20,765 nucleotides of DNA from JAGXIT01 sp049293335 (lineage in GTDB: Bacteria; Patescibacteriota; Saccharimonadia; Saccharimonadales; UBA4665). The stretch lies in contig JBATSO010000030.1 of assembly GCA_049293335.1 (NCBI GenBank), forward strand, positions 1 through 20,765, in the 5' to 3' direction. Numbering within the stretch: position 1 is the stretch's first letter; every line of letters begins with the position of its first letter. Of this stretch, positions 14,226 through 20,765 are shown piece by piece. The notes below the pieces were generated by a model, which searched no databases, was not told the origin of the DNA, and was given only the letters and a program-made list of their open reading frames with translations. Made by a program: the position numbers and the translations under genes.

Positions 14226-14498
14226 CTACGAGGCAGTGCTACGCAGTCGGTACGTATAGAGCACGCTTTTAGGGCGGAACGTGAAACCACGATGAGCCAT
14301 ATACATACGAGTGGCGGTGACTACCATGGCCCCAATCACCACAGCCGTGATGACAGGAAGCCAGTTAAATTGAGGGTTCCACACTGGATGAGATGGTCGA
14401 ATGTTGAAAAAGGCATCGTAAAAGAAAGCCACGCCTTGTATAGCAATCGCCCACACTACTAGTGACAGGGAACCGCGTAAAAATTGTGTGACTTTCAT
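14226..14498 (-). CDS. Small two-TM membrane protein, unknown
   Basis: A 90-residue protein with two membrane segments (about 10-30, SLSLVVWAIAIQGVAFFYD, and 46-66, WLPVITAVVIGAMVVTATRM) joined by a loop with NIRPSHPVWNPQFN, and a basic C-terminal tail (about 67-90). I do not recognise a family. A Shine-Dalgarno AAAGGAC lies before the ATG at 14498. The gene follows glsB-like 14532-14789 by 33 bp on the same strand, so the two are likely co-transcribed and may share a membrane-stress role (inference from position only). The coding reality rests on the good ribosome site, the hydrophobic pattern and the tight spacing. Confidence 0.7.
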   Translation of the reverse strand: MKVTQFLRGSLSLVVWAIAIQGVAFFYDAFFNIRPSHPVWNPQFNWLPVITAVVIGAMVVTATRMYMAHRGFTFRPKSVLYTYRLRSTAS

Positions 14499-14531
14499 TA
14501 GAATGTCCTTTAGTTAGCTGCTAAAAGCAGG

Positions 14532-14789
14532 CTAGGCGCGGCGACCTGTTACCATTTTGTAGACCCAAAGTAGAACGACTGCACCAAAGATTGCAACCAG
14601 CAAGCTGTAAAGGTTAAAACCATTTACGCCGCTTTTACCAAAAAGTTGCATAAGGTAGCCGCCAGCGAAAGCACCGACTATACCAACAACAATGTTTGCT
14701 ACTGCACCCTGGCGAGCATCGGTTCCTGCAATAAGTGAAGCGATCCAGCCAGCGAGGGCACCAAAAATGATCCAAACAATAATAGACAT
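14532..14789 (-). CDS. GlsB/YeaQ/YmgE-family (transglycosylase-associated) stress membrane protein
   Basis: An 85-residue very hydrophobic protein with three membrane segments. The N-terminal IIVWIIFGALAGWIASLIAG, the central NIVVGIVGAFAGGYLMQLFG and the glycine spacing are the hallmarks of this family, which is induced by general, acid or osmotic stress in several bacteria; molecular function is unknown. The ATG at 14789 is preceded by AAAGGAG, a strong Shine-Dalgarno, suggesting high expression. It heads a probable two-gene unit with the 90-residue protein downstream. No clear promoter was assigned; AT-rich sequence with repeats lies at 14800-14880. Confidence 0.9.
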   Translation of the reverse strand: MSIIVWIIFGALAGWIASLIAGTDARQGAVANIVVGIVGAFAGGYLMQLFGKSGVNGFNLYSLLVAIFGAVVLLWVYKMVTGRRA

Positions 14790-14846
14790 AATACATTCTC
14801 CTTTAATTATTAACTTAAAAACTACGGATGATAGATTTGTATTCGT

Positions 14847-14874
14847 AAACTATTCACTAGAAACTATTCACTAA
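14847..14874. repeat. 14-bp tandem duplication inside an inverted repeat
   Basis: AAACTATTCACTAG (14847-14860) is followed at once by AAACTATTCACTAA (14861-14874), 13 of 14 identical. ATTCGT (14841-14846) and ACGAAT (14875-14880) flank the pair exactly as an inverted repeat. It lies about 50-100 bp upstream of the glsB-like start and could be a regulator site, or a small slippage or insertion scar. Confidence 0.75.
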
Positions 14875-14984
14875 ACGAATGCTATACATTTTTCAATCTT
14901 AATGATCTCGGTGTGTGGTTGCATACAGCCGTCTGCCAGTTTGGCGTATAGACTCGGCTTGCTCTCACGTTTACACTCGGTCAA
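14871..14984 (-). pseudogene. Possible out-of-frame continuation of the small gene
   Basis: In another frame, overlapping the end of the 30-codon gene, the minus strand reads LTECKRESKPSLYAKLADGC, then MQPHTEIIKIEKCIAFV to a TAG at 14871-14873, which lies in the second 14-bp repeat. Only a TTG at 14984 can start it, and no ribosome site precedes it. The composition looks coding, so a frameshifted tail is the simplest reading; two unrelated chance frames are the alternative. Confidence 0.3.
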
Positions 14985-15063
14985 TAAAGATATCTGGGTG
15001 CTGGTGCGATTTTCGTTCTAAGAATTTCGCGATTTTAACATCAAGTTGAGGCTGTGTTTTCAT
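14971..15063 (-). CDS. Possible small protein (30 aa), perhaps a frameshifted gene start
   Basis: An ATG at 15063 with AAAGGA (15077-15072) 8 nt upstream opens a 30-codon frame, MKTQPQLDVKIAKFLERKSH then QHPDIFIDRV, ending on TAA at 14971-14973. The peptide has a protein-like, mostly helical composition. A second ATG at 15069 is in frame but too close to the ribosome site. The sense may continue in the next frame (14871-14984), so this could be the front half of one gene of about 65-70 codons broken by a single-base change. I do not recognise either part. Confidence 0.4.
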   Translation of the reverse strand: MKTQPQLDVKIAKFLERKSHQHPDIFIDRV

Positions 15064-15352
15064 AGGCATGATCCTTTCAAAATATTAGTTGGAATGATGC
15101 GAACTGTTGTATGTACTTATATATACGTATGTATTCAAAATTTGTAACGGTGATAAACTAGTTGCCCAGTTGCCTATGACGTGTAGTGCTTTGCCTGGTA
15201 CGGTAAGTTGTTTGTAAATGTTCTCGCCTTTGCCAATGTCAGTATCTTACGTGGGAGCCGCGTGCTAAACTATGAGTCCGCCGACATAGAAAATGTTGCC
15301 TAGCTCACACCATCAGGCTTCTTGATCTGTTACAGTATGGTTTACTAAGCGT

Positions 15353-17155
15353 ATGAAAAGACTTTTCAACTTCCCAATTAGCAAAAAATTGCGGCGCGAT
15401 ATTACCGCTGCGGCCGCCGTTGCCTCGCTGTTACTGCTAGCGCTGGGCGTGCTGGCTACTTACATTTTCGCCCATGCGGTTGACACCCAGCACAAGCAAG
15501 AGTTCGACCGCTTTTCGGGCCAGCAACTTCGTAGCAACACTCGATACATTGACGCCAAGCTAACAGGTTACGCCCAACTACTTCTAACGGGCGCTACGGT
15601 CGTAAACGTAAAAGGCAGCGCCAACATTAGCCGCGATGACTGGAGTAAATATTATCAGAGCAGTCAGGTCAGAAAGAACTTTCCCGAGGTACTGGGGCTG
15701 GGTTATACGCAGTCGTTCGGCGGCGATCAGCTCGATAGCATTACCAATGGGGTTCGTGCCGAAGGCTATCCCGATTTTACCGTTCACCCCCAAGGTGACC
15801 GCGAAACCTACACTGCCATTACCTATATAGAACCGTTTAATGAAGTTAACAAACGGGCCTTTGGCTACGATATGTTCACCGACCAAGTTCGACAAAAAGC
15901 CATGAGCGAGGCGCGCGACACAGCAGCTATTGCCATGACCTCACCTGTGGTACTTAAGCAAGATGAAGCAGCTACAGGTAAGGCTCGGCCGCAAAGTGTC
16001 CTCCTATACTATCCTGTGTATTCAGGAGGCGACACGCCGCCCAGCGTTGAACAGCGCCGTCAGAGTTTGGTTGGCTACGTTTACATTGCGGTCCGTATGC
16101 ACGACATGTTGCAGGCACGGCAACAAGAAGCAGAGAAATTTGGTGTTAACTATGTGCTTACTGACGTTACTGCTAAACCAGAACAACTGCTACATAGCCG
16201 TACTGACCCAGACGCCATGCATAAAAAACGCTTAGTAGTTCAAGGCGACATTGCTGCCATTAATCGCACGTGGTCACTGACTTTATATATATACAATACG
16301 CTCGAAGGCGCAATTGTGAGTCCCGCAACAATTTTTACTGCAGGCATTGGCAGCAGCGTGGTACTGGGGGGCTTTGTGTTTTCGCTACTCAAGCTACGGA
16401 TTGGACGTGTGCGGCTCGAGCATGAAACGGAACTACAGAAAACCAAAGACGATCTTTTGGCACTCGCCTCTCACCAACTGCGCACACCCGCAACCAGCGT
16501 TCGACAATACACCAGCATGTTGGCGCAGGGTTATTTTGGCGAACTCAGTGAAGACCAAAAAGCTATTATCGATAAAGCGTACCGCGCCAATGATCGCCAG
16601 CTTGAAATTATTGACCAGCTTTTATACGTTGCCAAGGCCGACGCGGGGCAACTAACCATGCAGTACGCCGATTTCGACATTGTACACGTTACTAAAGAAG
16701 TGATAGATGGCTTTAGGGCTGTTAGCAGTGCCAAAAAAATTACCATGGTTTTTGAAGGTCCGCCGAAACTGACTGCGTACGGCGATGTGCGGTTTATACG
16801 AATGATTATTGAAAACCTTATAAGTAACGCCATAAAATATTCGTACGCCAGTTCAAACATTACCATTACTGCCCATCAAACAGGCGAAACCATTGAACTC
16901 GAAGTAGACGATACGGGCGTAGGCATACCCGAACAGCAACAGGCTCATTTGTTTAAAAAGTTTACCCGTATTCAGAATCCGCTTTCTAGCAGCGAGGGCG
17001 GCAGTGGACTGGGCTTGTATTTGGCCCAAAAACTCGCCAAAACCCACGGTGGGGAAATTCGTGTTATTTCCGATGCCGAGCAGGGAAGTACGTTTACCTT
17101 GCAACTCCCCAAAAAGACCGACGAAGAAGAAAATGTTGTCCAGCTCACAGATTAA
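15353..17155 (+). CDS. Membrane sensor histidine kinase with extracellular CHASE domain
   Basis: A 600-residue kinase. Membrane segment 1 (about 18-40) and segment 2 (about 325-347) bracket an outside region with a CHASE-type sensor (about 75-255), recognisable by GYDMFTDQVRQKAMSEARDT followed by AMTSPVVL. CHASE domains bind small molecules such as adenine-type cytokinins in plants; the bacterial ligand is unknown. Inside are HisKA with the H-box ASHQLRTP (phospho-acceptor His374) and the ATPase with the N-box ENLISNAIKYS (Asn488, Asn492), DTGVGIPEQ (G1) and GGSGLGLYLAQKLAKTHGG (G2). No HAMP domain is apparent between segment 2 and HisKA. The receiver gene starts 27 bp after its stop, so the two form a two-component pair. 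No Shine-Dalgarno precedes the ATG; a TTTACT box ends 6 nt before it. Confidence 0.94.
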   Translation: MKRLFNFPISKKLRRDITAAAAVASLLLLALGVLATYIFAHAVDTQHKQEFDRFSGQQLRSNTRYIDAKLTGYAQLLLTGATVVNVKGSANISRDDWSKYYQSSQVRKNFPEVLGLGYTQSFGGDQLDSITNGVRAEGYPDFTVHPQGDRETYTAITYIEPFNEVNKRAFGYDMFTDQVRQKAMSEARDTAAIAMTSPVVLKQDEAATGKARPQSVLLYYPVYSGGDTPPSVEQRRQSLVGYVYIAVRMHDMLQARQQEAEKFGVNYVLTDVTAKPEQLLHSRTDPDAMHKKRLVVQGDIAAINRTWSLTLYIYNTLEGAIVSPATIFTAGIGSSVVLGGFVFSLLKLRIGRVRLEHETELQKTKDDLLALASHQLRTPATSVRQYTSMLAQGYFGELSEDQKAIIDKAYRANDRQLEIIDQLLYVAKADAGQLTMQYADFDIVHVTKEVIDGFRAVSSAKKITMVFEGPPKLTAYGDVRFIRMIIENLISNAIKYSYASSNITITAHQTGETIELEVDDTGVGIPEQQQAHLFKKFTRIQNPLSSSEGGSGLGLYLAQKLAKTHGGEIRVISDAEQGSTFTLQLPKKTDEEENVVQLTD

Positions 17156-17170
17156 GCAGTGAGCCGAACG

Positions 17171-17176
17171 TATAGT
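17171..17176 (+). promoter_or_regulatory. -10 box just before response-regulator start, leaderless type
   Basis: TATAGT, in the short kinase-regulator gap, ends 6 nt before the ATG at 17183, and no Shine-Dalgarno is present. The regulator could be transcribed separately as a leaderless mRNA as well as from the kinase promoter. No clear -35. Confidence 0.45.
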
Positions 17177-17182
17177 TTAAGT

Positions 17183-17578
17183 ATGAAAAAGAAGGGTACT
17201 GTTTTACTAGTTGAAGACGATGCGGCGCTTAGTGACGCCTTTTCGCTAATGCTAACACACAACGGCTACGTGGTCGAAACGGCTTTTAACGGTCAAGAAG
17301 CGCTAGAAAAACTTCAGCATAGCCAGCCCGATATTATTTTGCTCGATCTGCTTATGCCTATTATGGACGGTCGGGAGTTTTTGCGAGCTTTCTCGAACGA
17401 TCGACAGATCCCCATTATTGTCTTTAGTAACCTCGACGCCAAGTCAGAGGTGGAGGAAGTTATGTCGCTGGGTGCCACGCGTTATATGCTAAAAGCCTGG
17501 GCTACGCCATCCGAATTAGTGCGTATTATTCAAGACAGTACCGCCGAAAACGCCGTGACTACAACTGGACGTCACTAG
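17183..17578 (+). CDS. Single-domain response regulator (receiver only)
   Basis: A 131-residue CheY-like receiver: acidic pocket LLVEDD (Glu11, Asp12, Asp13), phospho-acceptor Asp55 in ILLDLLMPIMDG, Ser82 in the switch position (IIVFSN) and Lys104 in YMLKAW. No DNA-binding or enzymatic output domain follows, so the signal must pass by protein contact. The ATG at 17183 is preferred over a GTG at 17159 because it fits the family N-terminus (MKKKGTVLLVEDD) and the -10 box would lie inside the longer form. It follows the CHASE kinase by 27 bp and is its likely partner. Its 3' end overlaps the convergent CRP-type gene by 20 bp, so both proteins use the same stretch of DNA in opposite senses. Confidence 0.9.
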   Translation: MKKKGTVLLVEDDAALSDAFSLMLTHNGYVVETAFNGQEALEKLQHSQPDIILLDLLMPIMDGREFLRAFSNDRQIPIIVFSNLDAKSEVEEVMSLGATRYMLKAWATPSELVRIIQDSTAENAVTTTGRH

Positions 17579-18182
17579 CCGATTCGTCACCCATAATTTT
17601 GTTGAGCAATGGTATATTTACAGTGTAAAACTTTTCTTTTTCTATAACGGCACGCTGATTTTTAAGCTTGGAAAGTTCAATACTAACGGTTTCGCGCGAC
17701 ATGGTACATAGGTTTGCCAGGTCTTGCTGGGTGAGTTTAACGACAATTCTGTAAAACCCTTTGCCGCTGAGCGGTTCGCCAAAGCGCATCGCCAAATAGC
17801 GAAGTGTGTGACCCAGCTTTTCGAATGCCGTTGCTTGACCTAGGGCATTGACGTGTAAGAGTGCGCCAAGGTAGCGCTTGGCGTCGGCCTGTGGTGCTGT
17901 TTCGTCAGCAGCTTTTAAGGCCTTAAATTGTTCTATGCTATACGTTTCGACCTCGCAGTCAGACAAAGCCTCGTAGTAAAACAGGGCGCCTGGCGCGGTG
18001 TCGTAAATGGCTTCTATGGGAAAAAAATCGCCAGAGCCAAATATAGCCACGTTAACTTCGTTGCCACTAGCCAAAATACTGTAGGCTCGTACCATACCTT
18101 TGCGAACCACGTGCACACCAAAAGACGCTTCGCCTTGGTAAACGACAACTTGCTCTTTACGGATCACCTTTGGTCGAACCAT
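17559..18182 (-). CDS. CRP/FNR-family transcription regulator
   Basis: A 207-residue regulator: an N-terminal cyclic-nucleotide-binding-like beta-roll (about 10-95), a long dimer helix (about 100-135), and a C-terminal winged helix with LTQQDLANLCTMSRETVSIE (150-169) followed by LSKLKNQRAVI, the Crp-type helix-turn-helix. The phosphate-binding cassette of true CRP (GELAL...R.A) is absent; the region reads GDFFPIEAIYDTAPGAL. Neither is there an FNR cysteine cluster, so the effector is unknown. A TATACT box ends 7 nt before the ATG at 18182, giving a leaderless start. An imperfect palindrome at 18201-18218 overlaps the expected -35 and spacer, suggesting autoregulation. The HAD gene is divergent across 87 bp and could be co-regulated. 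Confidence 0.9.
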   Translation of the reverse strand: MVRPKVIRKEQVVVYQGEASFGVHVVRKGMVRAYSILASGNEVNVAIFGSGDFFPIEAIYDTAPGALFYYEALSDCEVETYSIEQFKALKAADETAPQADAKRYLGALLHVNALGQATAFEKLGHTLRYLAMRFGEPLSGKGFYRIVVKLTQQDLANLCTMSRETVSIELSKLKNQRAVIEKEKFYTVNIPLLNKIMGDESASDVQL

Positions 18183-18189
18183 CCTGAAC

Positions 18190-18195
18190 AGTATA
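18190..18195 (-). promoter_or_regulatory. -10 box of the CRP/FNR-type gene, leaderless type
   Basis: Minus-strand TATACT (18195-18190), 7 nt from the ATG at 18182, with no Shine-Dalgarno. The expected -35 position (18218-18213) reads CAATGG, a poor match, which would suit a promoter needing an activator or covered by a repressor. Confidence 0.55.
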
Positions 18196-18200
18196 CCTTA

Positions 18201-18218
18201 CAATGTTTTAAACCATTG
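18201..18218. promoter_or_regulatory. Candidate operator: 18-bp near-palindrome
   Basis: CAATGTTTTAAACCATTG is a two-fold symmetric site with a single mismatched pair (positions 6 and 13), i.e. CAATG-N8-CATTG half-sites. CRP/FNR dimers bind such spaced half-sites of similar total length. It covers the spacer and -35 of the regulator's own promoter and lies 35 bp upstream of the HAD -10 box. Confidence 0.5.
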
Positions 18219-18252
18219 CATACTTTACCCCAAAACTGATCTGTTTGTATGG

Positions 18253-18258
18253 TATAGT
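18253..18258 (+). promoter_or_regulatory. -10 box of HAD hydrolase promoter
   Basis: TATAGT with 11 nt to the ATG at 18270, so the leader would be about 5 nt; no Shine-Dalgarno. No good -35 at 17 nt, consistent with a need for an activator at the nearby palindrome. Confidence 0.5.
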
Positions 18259-18269
18259 AACGGCTACGT

Positions 18270-18938
18270 ATGATACAACTTGTTGTTTTTGATTGGAACG
18301 GAACATTATTTGCCGATACCCTGGCTGTGCTGCGAGCCGCCAACCAAAGCGAGGTGCCCATGCTAGGCCTACCACCCGTTACTGTTGCCACCATGCGTGC
18401 AGTCTATGAAGTACCGCTGGTTGACGCATATGTAAAACTTGGCGTTTCGCGCGAAGTTTTTCTAGCGAAGGCTAAAGAAATGACGGCCGTTTTCCATGAT
18501 GCCTATGAAGAGTTTGCGCGTACTGTTCGCACACGTCCTGGCACTAAAGCAACGCTTAAAAAGCTACAAGCCGATGGAGTAAACTGTATTATTCTTAGCA
18601 ATCACACTCAACAGGGTATTACTACCCAACTGCACCGCCTTAAGCTCGAGAAATATTTTTCGGCCGTGCTGGCAAACGAAACCACCAGCCAAGCCCACCA
18701 TACGGGTAAACAACATCGTCTAGAGCATTATTTACGCTTACACAACATTGCGCCAAGCAGCGTTGTAATTATAGGTGACACACCCGAAGAACCACGAATC
18801 GGGAAAGCCTTGGGGCTGCACACAGTGTCTATTACCGAAGGCATGGCCTCCCGCAAACGCCTGCAACAGGCAGAACCAGACTATCTTATTTCCTCTATAC
18901 CACAACTACTTACTGTTCTGAAAAGAATTAATTCATAA
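18270..18938 (+). CDS. HAD-superfamily hydrolase (phosphatase-like)
   Basis: A 222-residue soluble hydrolase with the phosphoglycolate-phosphatase-like HAD fold and helical cap (about 16-85). Motif I is VVFDWNGTL with nucleophile Asp8; the usual second Asp (general acid) is Asn10, so turnover may be slow or the enzyme may act as a transferase or binder. Motif II is IILSNHT (Ser110), motif III probably Lys147 in TGKQHR, motif IV VIIGDTPEE (Asp170, Glu173, Glu174). FDWNGTL is itself seen in some HAD members, so the change alone does not make it inactive. The substrate cannot be deduced. It is divergent from the CRP/FNR-type gene, with the palindrome between them. Confidence 0.88.
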   Translation: MIQLVVFDWNGTLFADTLAVLRAANQSEVPMLGLPPVTVATMRAVYEVPLVDAYVKLGVSREVFLAKAKEMTAVFHDAYEEFARTVRTRPGTKATLKKLQADGVNCIILSNHTQQGITTQLHRLKLEKYFSAVLANETTSQAHHTGKQHRLEHYLRLHNIAPSSVVIIGDTPEEPRIGKALGLHTVSITEGMASRKRLQQAEPDYLISSIPQLLTVLKRINS

Positions 18939-19022
18939 CTATATTTTTCAATACGATTAGTGCCGGTAAACGCGTGCCGCTTCTTAACAGAGTGAGCTAG
19001 ATAATTCTTCCAGGAACTAGAT

Positions 19023-19052
19023 TTGCTTCAAAGTGCTTATCCTTGCTACGCT
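19023..19052 (+). promoter_or_regulatory. Promoter of GH13 gene, leaderless type
   Basis: TTGCTT (19023-19028), an 18-nt spacer and TACGCT (19047-19052), then 7 nt to the ATG at 19060. No Shine-Dalgarno. The -10 keeps only the TAnnnT positions, so this is one of the weaker cases. Confidence 0.45.
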
Positions 19053-19059
19053 ATTAGCA

Positions 19060-20765
19060 ATGGCACATCAGTTAAAGAAAAACCTGGGCGTGATTCGCCA
19101 CCGCGATTCTACGGAGTTTCGCGTGTGGGCGCCATTTGCTAAAAATGTTAGCTTACTTGTGCCGTATCTCGATGTGTACGATGGCAGTAATCATCACGAA
19201 ATGGCGGCCGAACCAGGCGGTTACTGGGCCACCAGCCTTAAAGATGTTCACCCTGGCCAAACCTATAAATTTTTGATCGACACGGGCCTTAAAACGTTTG
19301 ACAAAAACGACCCACGTGGCCGCGCACTCACTACTTCTGAACACGGTGCCTCAATAATTGTGGCCGATGATTTTAACTGGGCTGATGAAAGTTTTGCACC
19401 CATACCCCGCGAACAACACATCATGTACGAGCTTCACGTAGGTACCTTTAACCGCAAAGACTCTTCTTCGCAAGGCACTTTTTACGATGCTATCGAAAAG
19501 CTCGACTACTTGCGCGAGTTGGGTGTTAACATGATCGAACTCATGCCCGTGACAAGCATGGGGCACAGCAATGGCTGGGGCTACAATGTGGCCGATATTT
19601 TTTCGGTCGAAACCACGTACGGCGGGCCGCACGGTCTAAAAGAGTTTGTGAAAGCCTGCCATATACGGGGGATTGGCGTTATTGTAGACGTTGTATATAA
19701 CCATCTTATGAGCGACACGCTGTGGCAATACGATGGCTGGTACGAAAACGACCGTGGAGGCATATATTTTTACAACGATGCTCGCGGCGACACACCGTGG
19801 GGTTCACGCCCAGACTACGGCCGCCCAGAGGTTCGCCAGTTTTTGCTCGACAACATTGTTATGTGGTACCAAGAGTACCATGTGGATGGCCTACGGCTTG
19901 ACTCGACCATTTATATGCGTAACACTCAGGGCCGCAATGACGACCCTGCGCATGACATCCCCGAAGCCTGGAGTTTGCTACAAGATATTACCACTTTGGC
20001 GCACCGTATTCACCCTGGCAGCATGATGGTGGCCGAAGATTGTTCGGTAAACTCGCATATTACCAAACCCGCAACCGAAAATGGCTGTGGTTTTGATGCG
20101 CAGTGGGGGCTTAACTTTCCTCACGCGCTTCGCAGTATGATCGGTCTTTCGGTGCCGTTTCCTGTTGACTTTAAACACGAACTAACAGGCAGCTACAACA
20201 ACGATGTTTTTGAGCGGATTATTTTTAGCGACTCGCACGACACAGCCGCTAACGGTGCCGTGCGGCTGAACGAAGCGGCCAGCGAAGGCAGCGCTACCGA
20301 TATATTTGCCCGCGAAAAATTGCTGCTAGCCAACGCCGTAACCTTAACAGCCCCCGGTATACCCATGTTACTTCAGGGCAGTGAATTTTTGCAGGCAGGC
20401 AGCTTCAACGACTGGCAAGAGCTAGAATGGGATAAAACCGAAAAATATGCAGGCATTGTGCTGGCGCATCGGCATCTTATAGACCTGCGCCTAAACCGCC
20501 ACGGCAATACGGCGGGACTACTTGGGCAGAGTACCATAATTTTTCATCAAGACGACACCAATATGGTAATAGGCTACCACCGCTGGGACAAAGGCGGAGC
20601 AGGCGATGACACACTAGTAATTGCCAACTTTGGCGACACGGCTCACACAATATACAAGGTTACTTTGCCCGTTAAGGGCACCTGGTACGTACGCTTTAAC
20701 AGCAGTTGGAAGGGTTACAGCTCAGACTTTCAACAAACCAACATCGACTCTGTAACCACCGACGA
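19060..20765 (+). CDS. CBM48-GH13 alpha-glucan enzyme (branching-enzyme/alpha-amylase type), 3' end outside window
   Basis: 568 codons are open from ATG 19060 to the window edge. Residues about 1-100 form a CBM48-like module (TEFRVWAPFAKNVSLLVP). The GH13 barrel follows with region I DVVYNH (Asp210, His215), region II GLRLDST with nucleophile Asp281, region III VAEDCS with acid/base Glu326, region IV SDSHD (His393, Asp394), and then TAPGIPMLLQGSEFL. A C-terminal beta domain begins near residue 470 (LLGQSTIIFHQDDTN). These motifs match a group usually annotated 1,4-alpha-glucan branching enzyme, also related to trehalohydrolases; RLDST and SHD rather than RVDAV and LSHDE mean that classical GlgB activity is uncertain. 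No signal peptide, so cytoplasmic. No other glycogen gene is in the window. Confidence 0.88.
   Translation, partial: MAHQLKKNLGVIRHRDSTEFRVWAPFAKNVSLLVPYLDVYDGSNHHEMAAEPGGYWATSLKDVHPGQTYKFLIDTGLKTFDKNDPRGRALTTSEHGASIIVADDFNWADESFAPIPREQHIMYELHVGTFNRKDSSSQGTFYDAIEKLDYLRELGVNMIELMPVTSMGHSNGWGYNVADIFSVETTYGGPHGLKEFVKACHIRGIGVIVDVVYNHLMSDTLWQYDGWYENDRGGIYFYNDARGDTPWGSRPDYGRPEVRQFLLDNIVMWYQEYHVDGLRLDSTIYMRNTQGRNDDPAHDIPEAWSLLQDITTLAHRIHPGSMMVAEDCSVNSHITKPATENGCGFDAQWGLNFPHALRSMIGLSVPFPVDFKHELTGSYNNDVFERIIFSDSHDTAANGAVRLNEAASEGSATDIFAREKLLLANAVTLTAPGIPMLLQGSEFLQAGSFNDWQELEWDKTEKYAGIVLAHRHLIDLRLNRHGNTAGLLGQSTIIFHQDDTNMVIGYHRWDKGGAGDDTLVIANFGDTAHTIYKVTLPVKGTWYVRFNSSWKGYSSDFQQTNIDSVTTD

Larger units (their letters stand above)
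14790..15352. other. 563-bp gap between glsB-like gene and histidine kinase
   Basis: Apart from the small open frames and the 14-bp tandem repeat listed separately, it holds an AT-rich stretch at 15110-15136 with GTATGTA twice around TTATATATAC. At the 3' end the kinase start region has TATGGT (15336-15341) and TTTACT (15341-15346) as -10 candidates, 11 and 6 nt before the ATG, with TTGATC at 15322-15327 too close for a good -35. The stretch 15137-15335 shows nothing I can identify. Confidence 0.5.

Noticed and set aside
14880..15060. tRNA gene in the gap before the histidine kinase
   Set aside because: No acceptor stem or T-loop (GTTCGANTC) pattern is found on either strand.

Overview
The window looks like a chromosome segment of a small-genome bacterium, most likely a member of Patescibacteria/CPR and plausibly Candidatus Saccharibacteria. 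This is inference from gene content (arginine deiminase, GlsB- and YggT-type membrane proteins, CHASE histidine kinase, CBM48-GH13 enzyme) and compact layout, with no marker gene to prove it. UGA is a normal stop here: pyrF ends on TGA at its natural C-terminus, 1 nt before pyrE. That argues against the UGA-glycine code of SR1/Gracilibacteria.

Layout. 1-170: 3' end of an IS30-family transposase. 214-1473: arginine deiminase. 1575-2630 and 2791-4083 (minus): a polyprenyl diphosphate synthase and PurA. 4293-5144: HtpX protease. 5179-5288: paired stem-loops. 5390-6289 (minus): an unknown one-TM protein, then a broken HD-domain gene. 6449-6518: a heptanucleotide tandem repeat. 9087-6526 (minus): pyrF-pyrE-pyrD operon. 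9128-10315 (minus): a SpoT/MESH1-like HD hydrolase. 10378-10556: a strongly structured leader RNA in front of an EamA transporter (10557-11486). 11491-12861 (minus): PurB, divergent from a PAS-only protein (12964-13395). 13557-14789 (minus): three small membrane proteins (YggT, an unknown two-TM protein, GlsB). 14790-15352: a gap with repeats and a possible frameshifted small gene. 15353-17578: CHASE histidine kinase and a receiver-only response regulator. 17559-18182 (minus): CRP/FNR-type regulator. 18270-18938: HAD hydrolase. 19060 to the end: CBM48-GH13 alpha-glucan enzyme, cut by the window edge.

Together the genes cover nucleotide supply (IMP to AMP by PurA and PurB; dihydroorotate to UMP by PyrD, PyrE and PyrF), arginine catabolism, isoprenoid chain making, envelope stress, and a group of signalling genes.

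Two signals stand out. First, most genes that head a transcription unit have no Shine-Dalgarno; instead a TAnnnT -10 box lies 6-11 nt before the start codon, as expected for leaderless or nearly leaderless mRNAs. Internal operon genes, the small membrane proteins, purB and the transporter carry Shine-Dalgarno sites. Second, the transporter leader folds into a chain of hairpins, including a GCAA (GNRA) and a C(UUCG)G tetraloop, and I cannot match it to a known riboswitch class.
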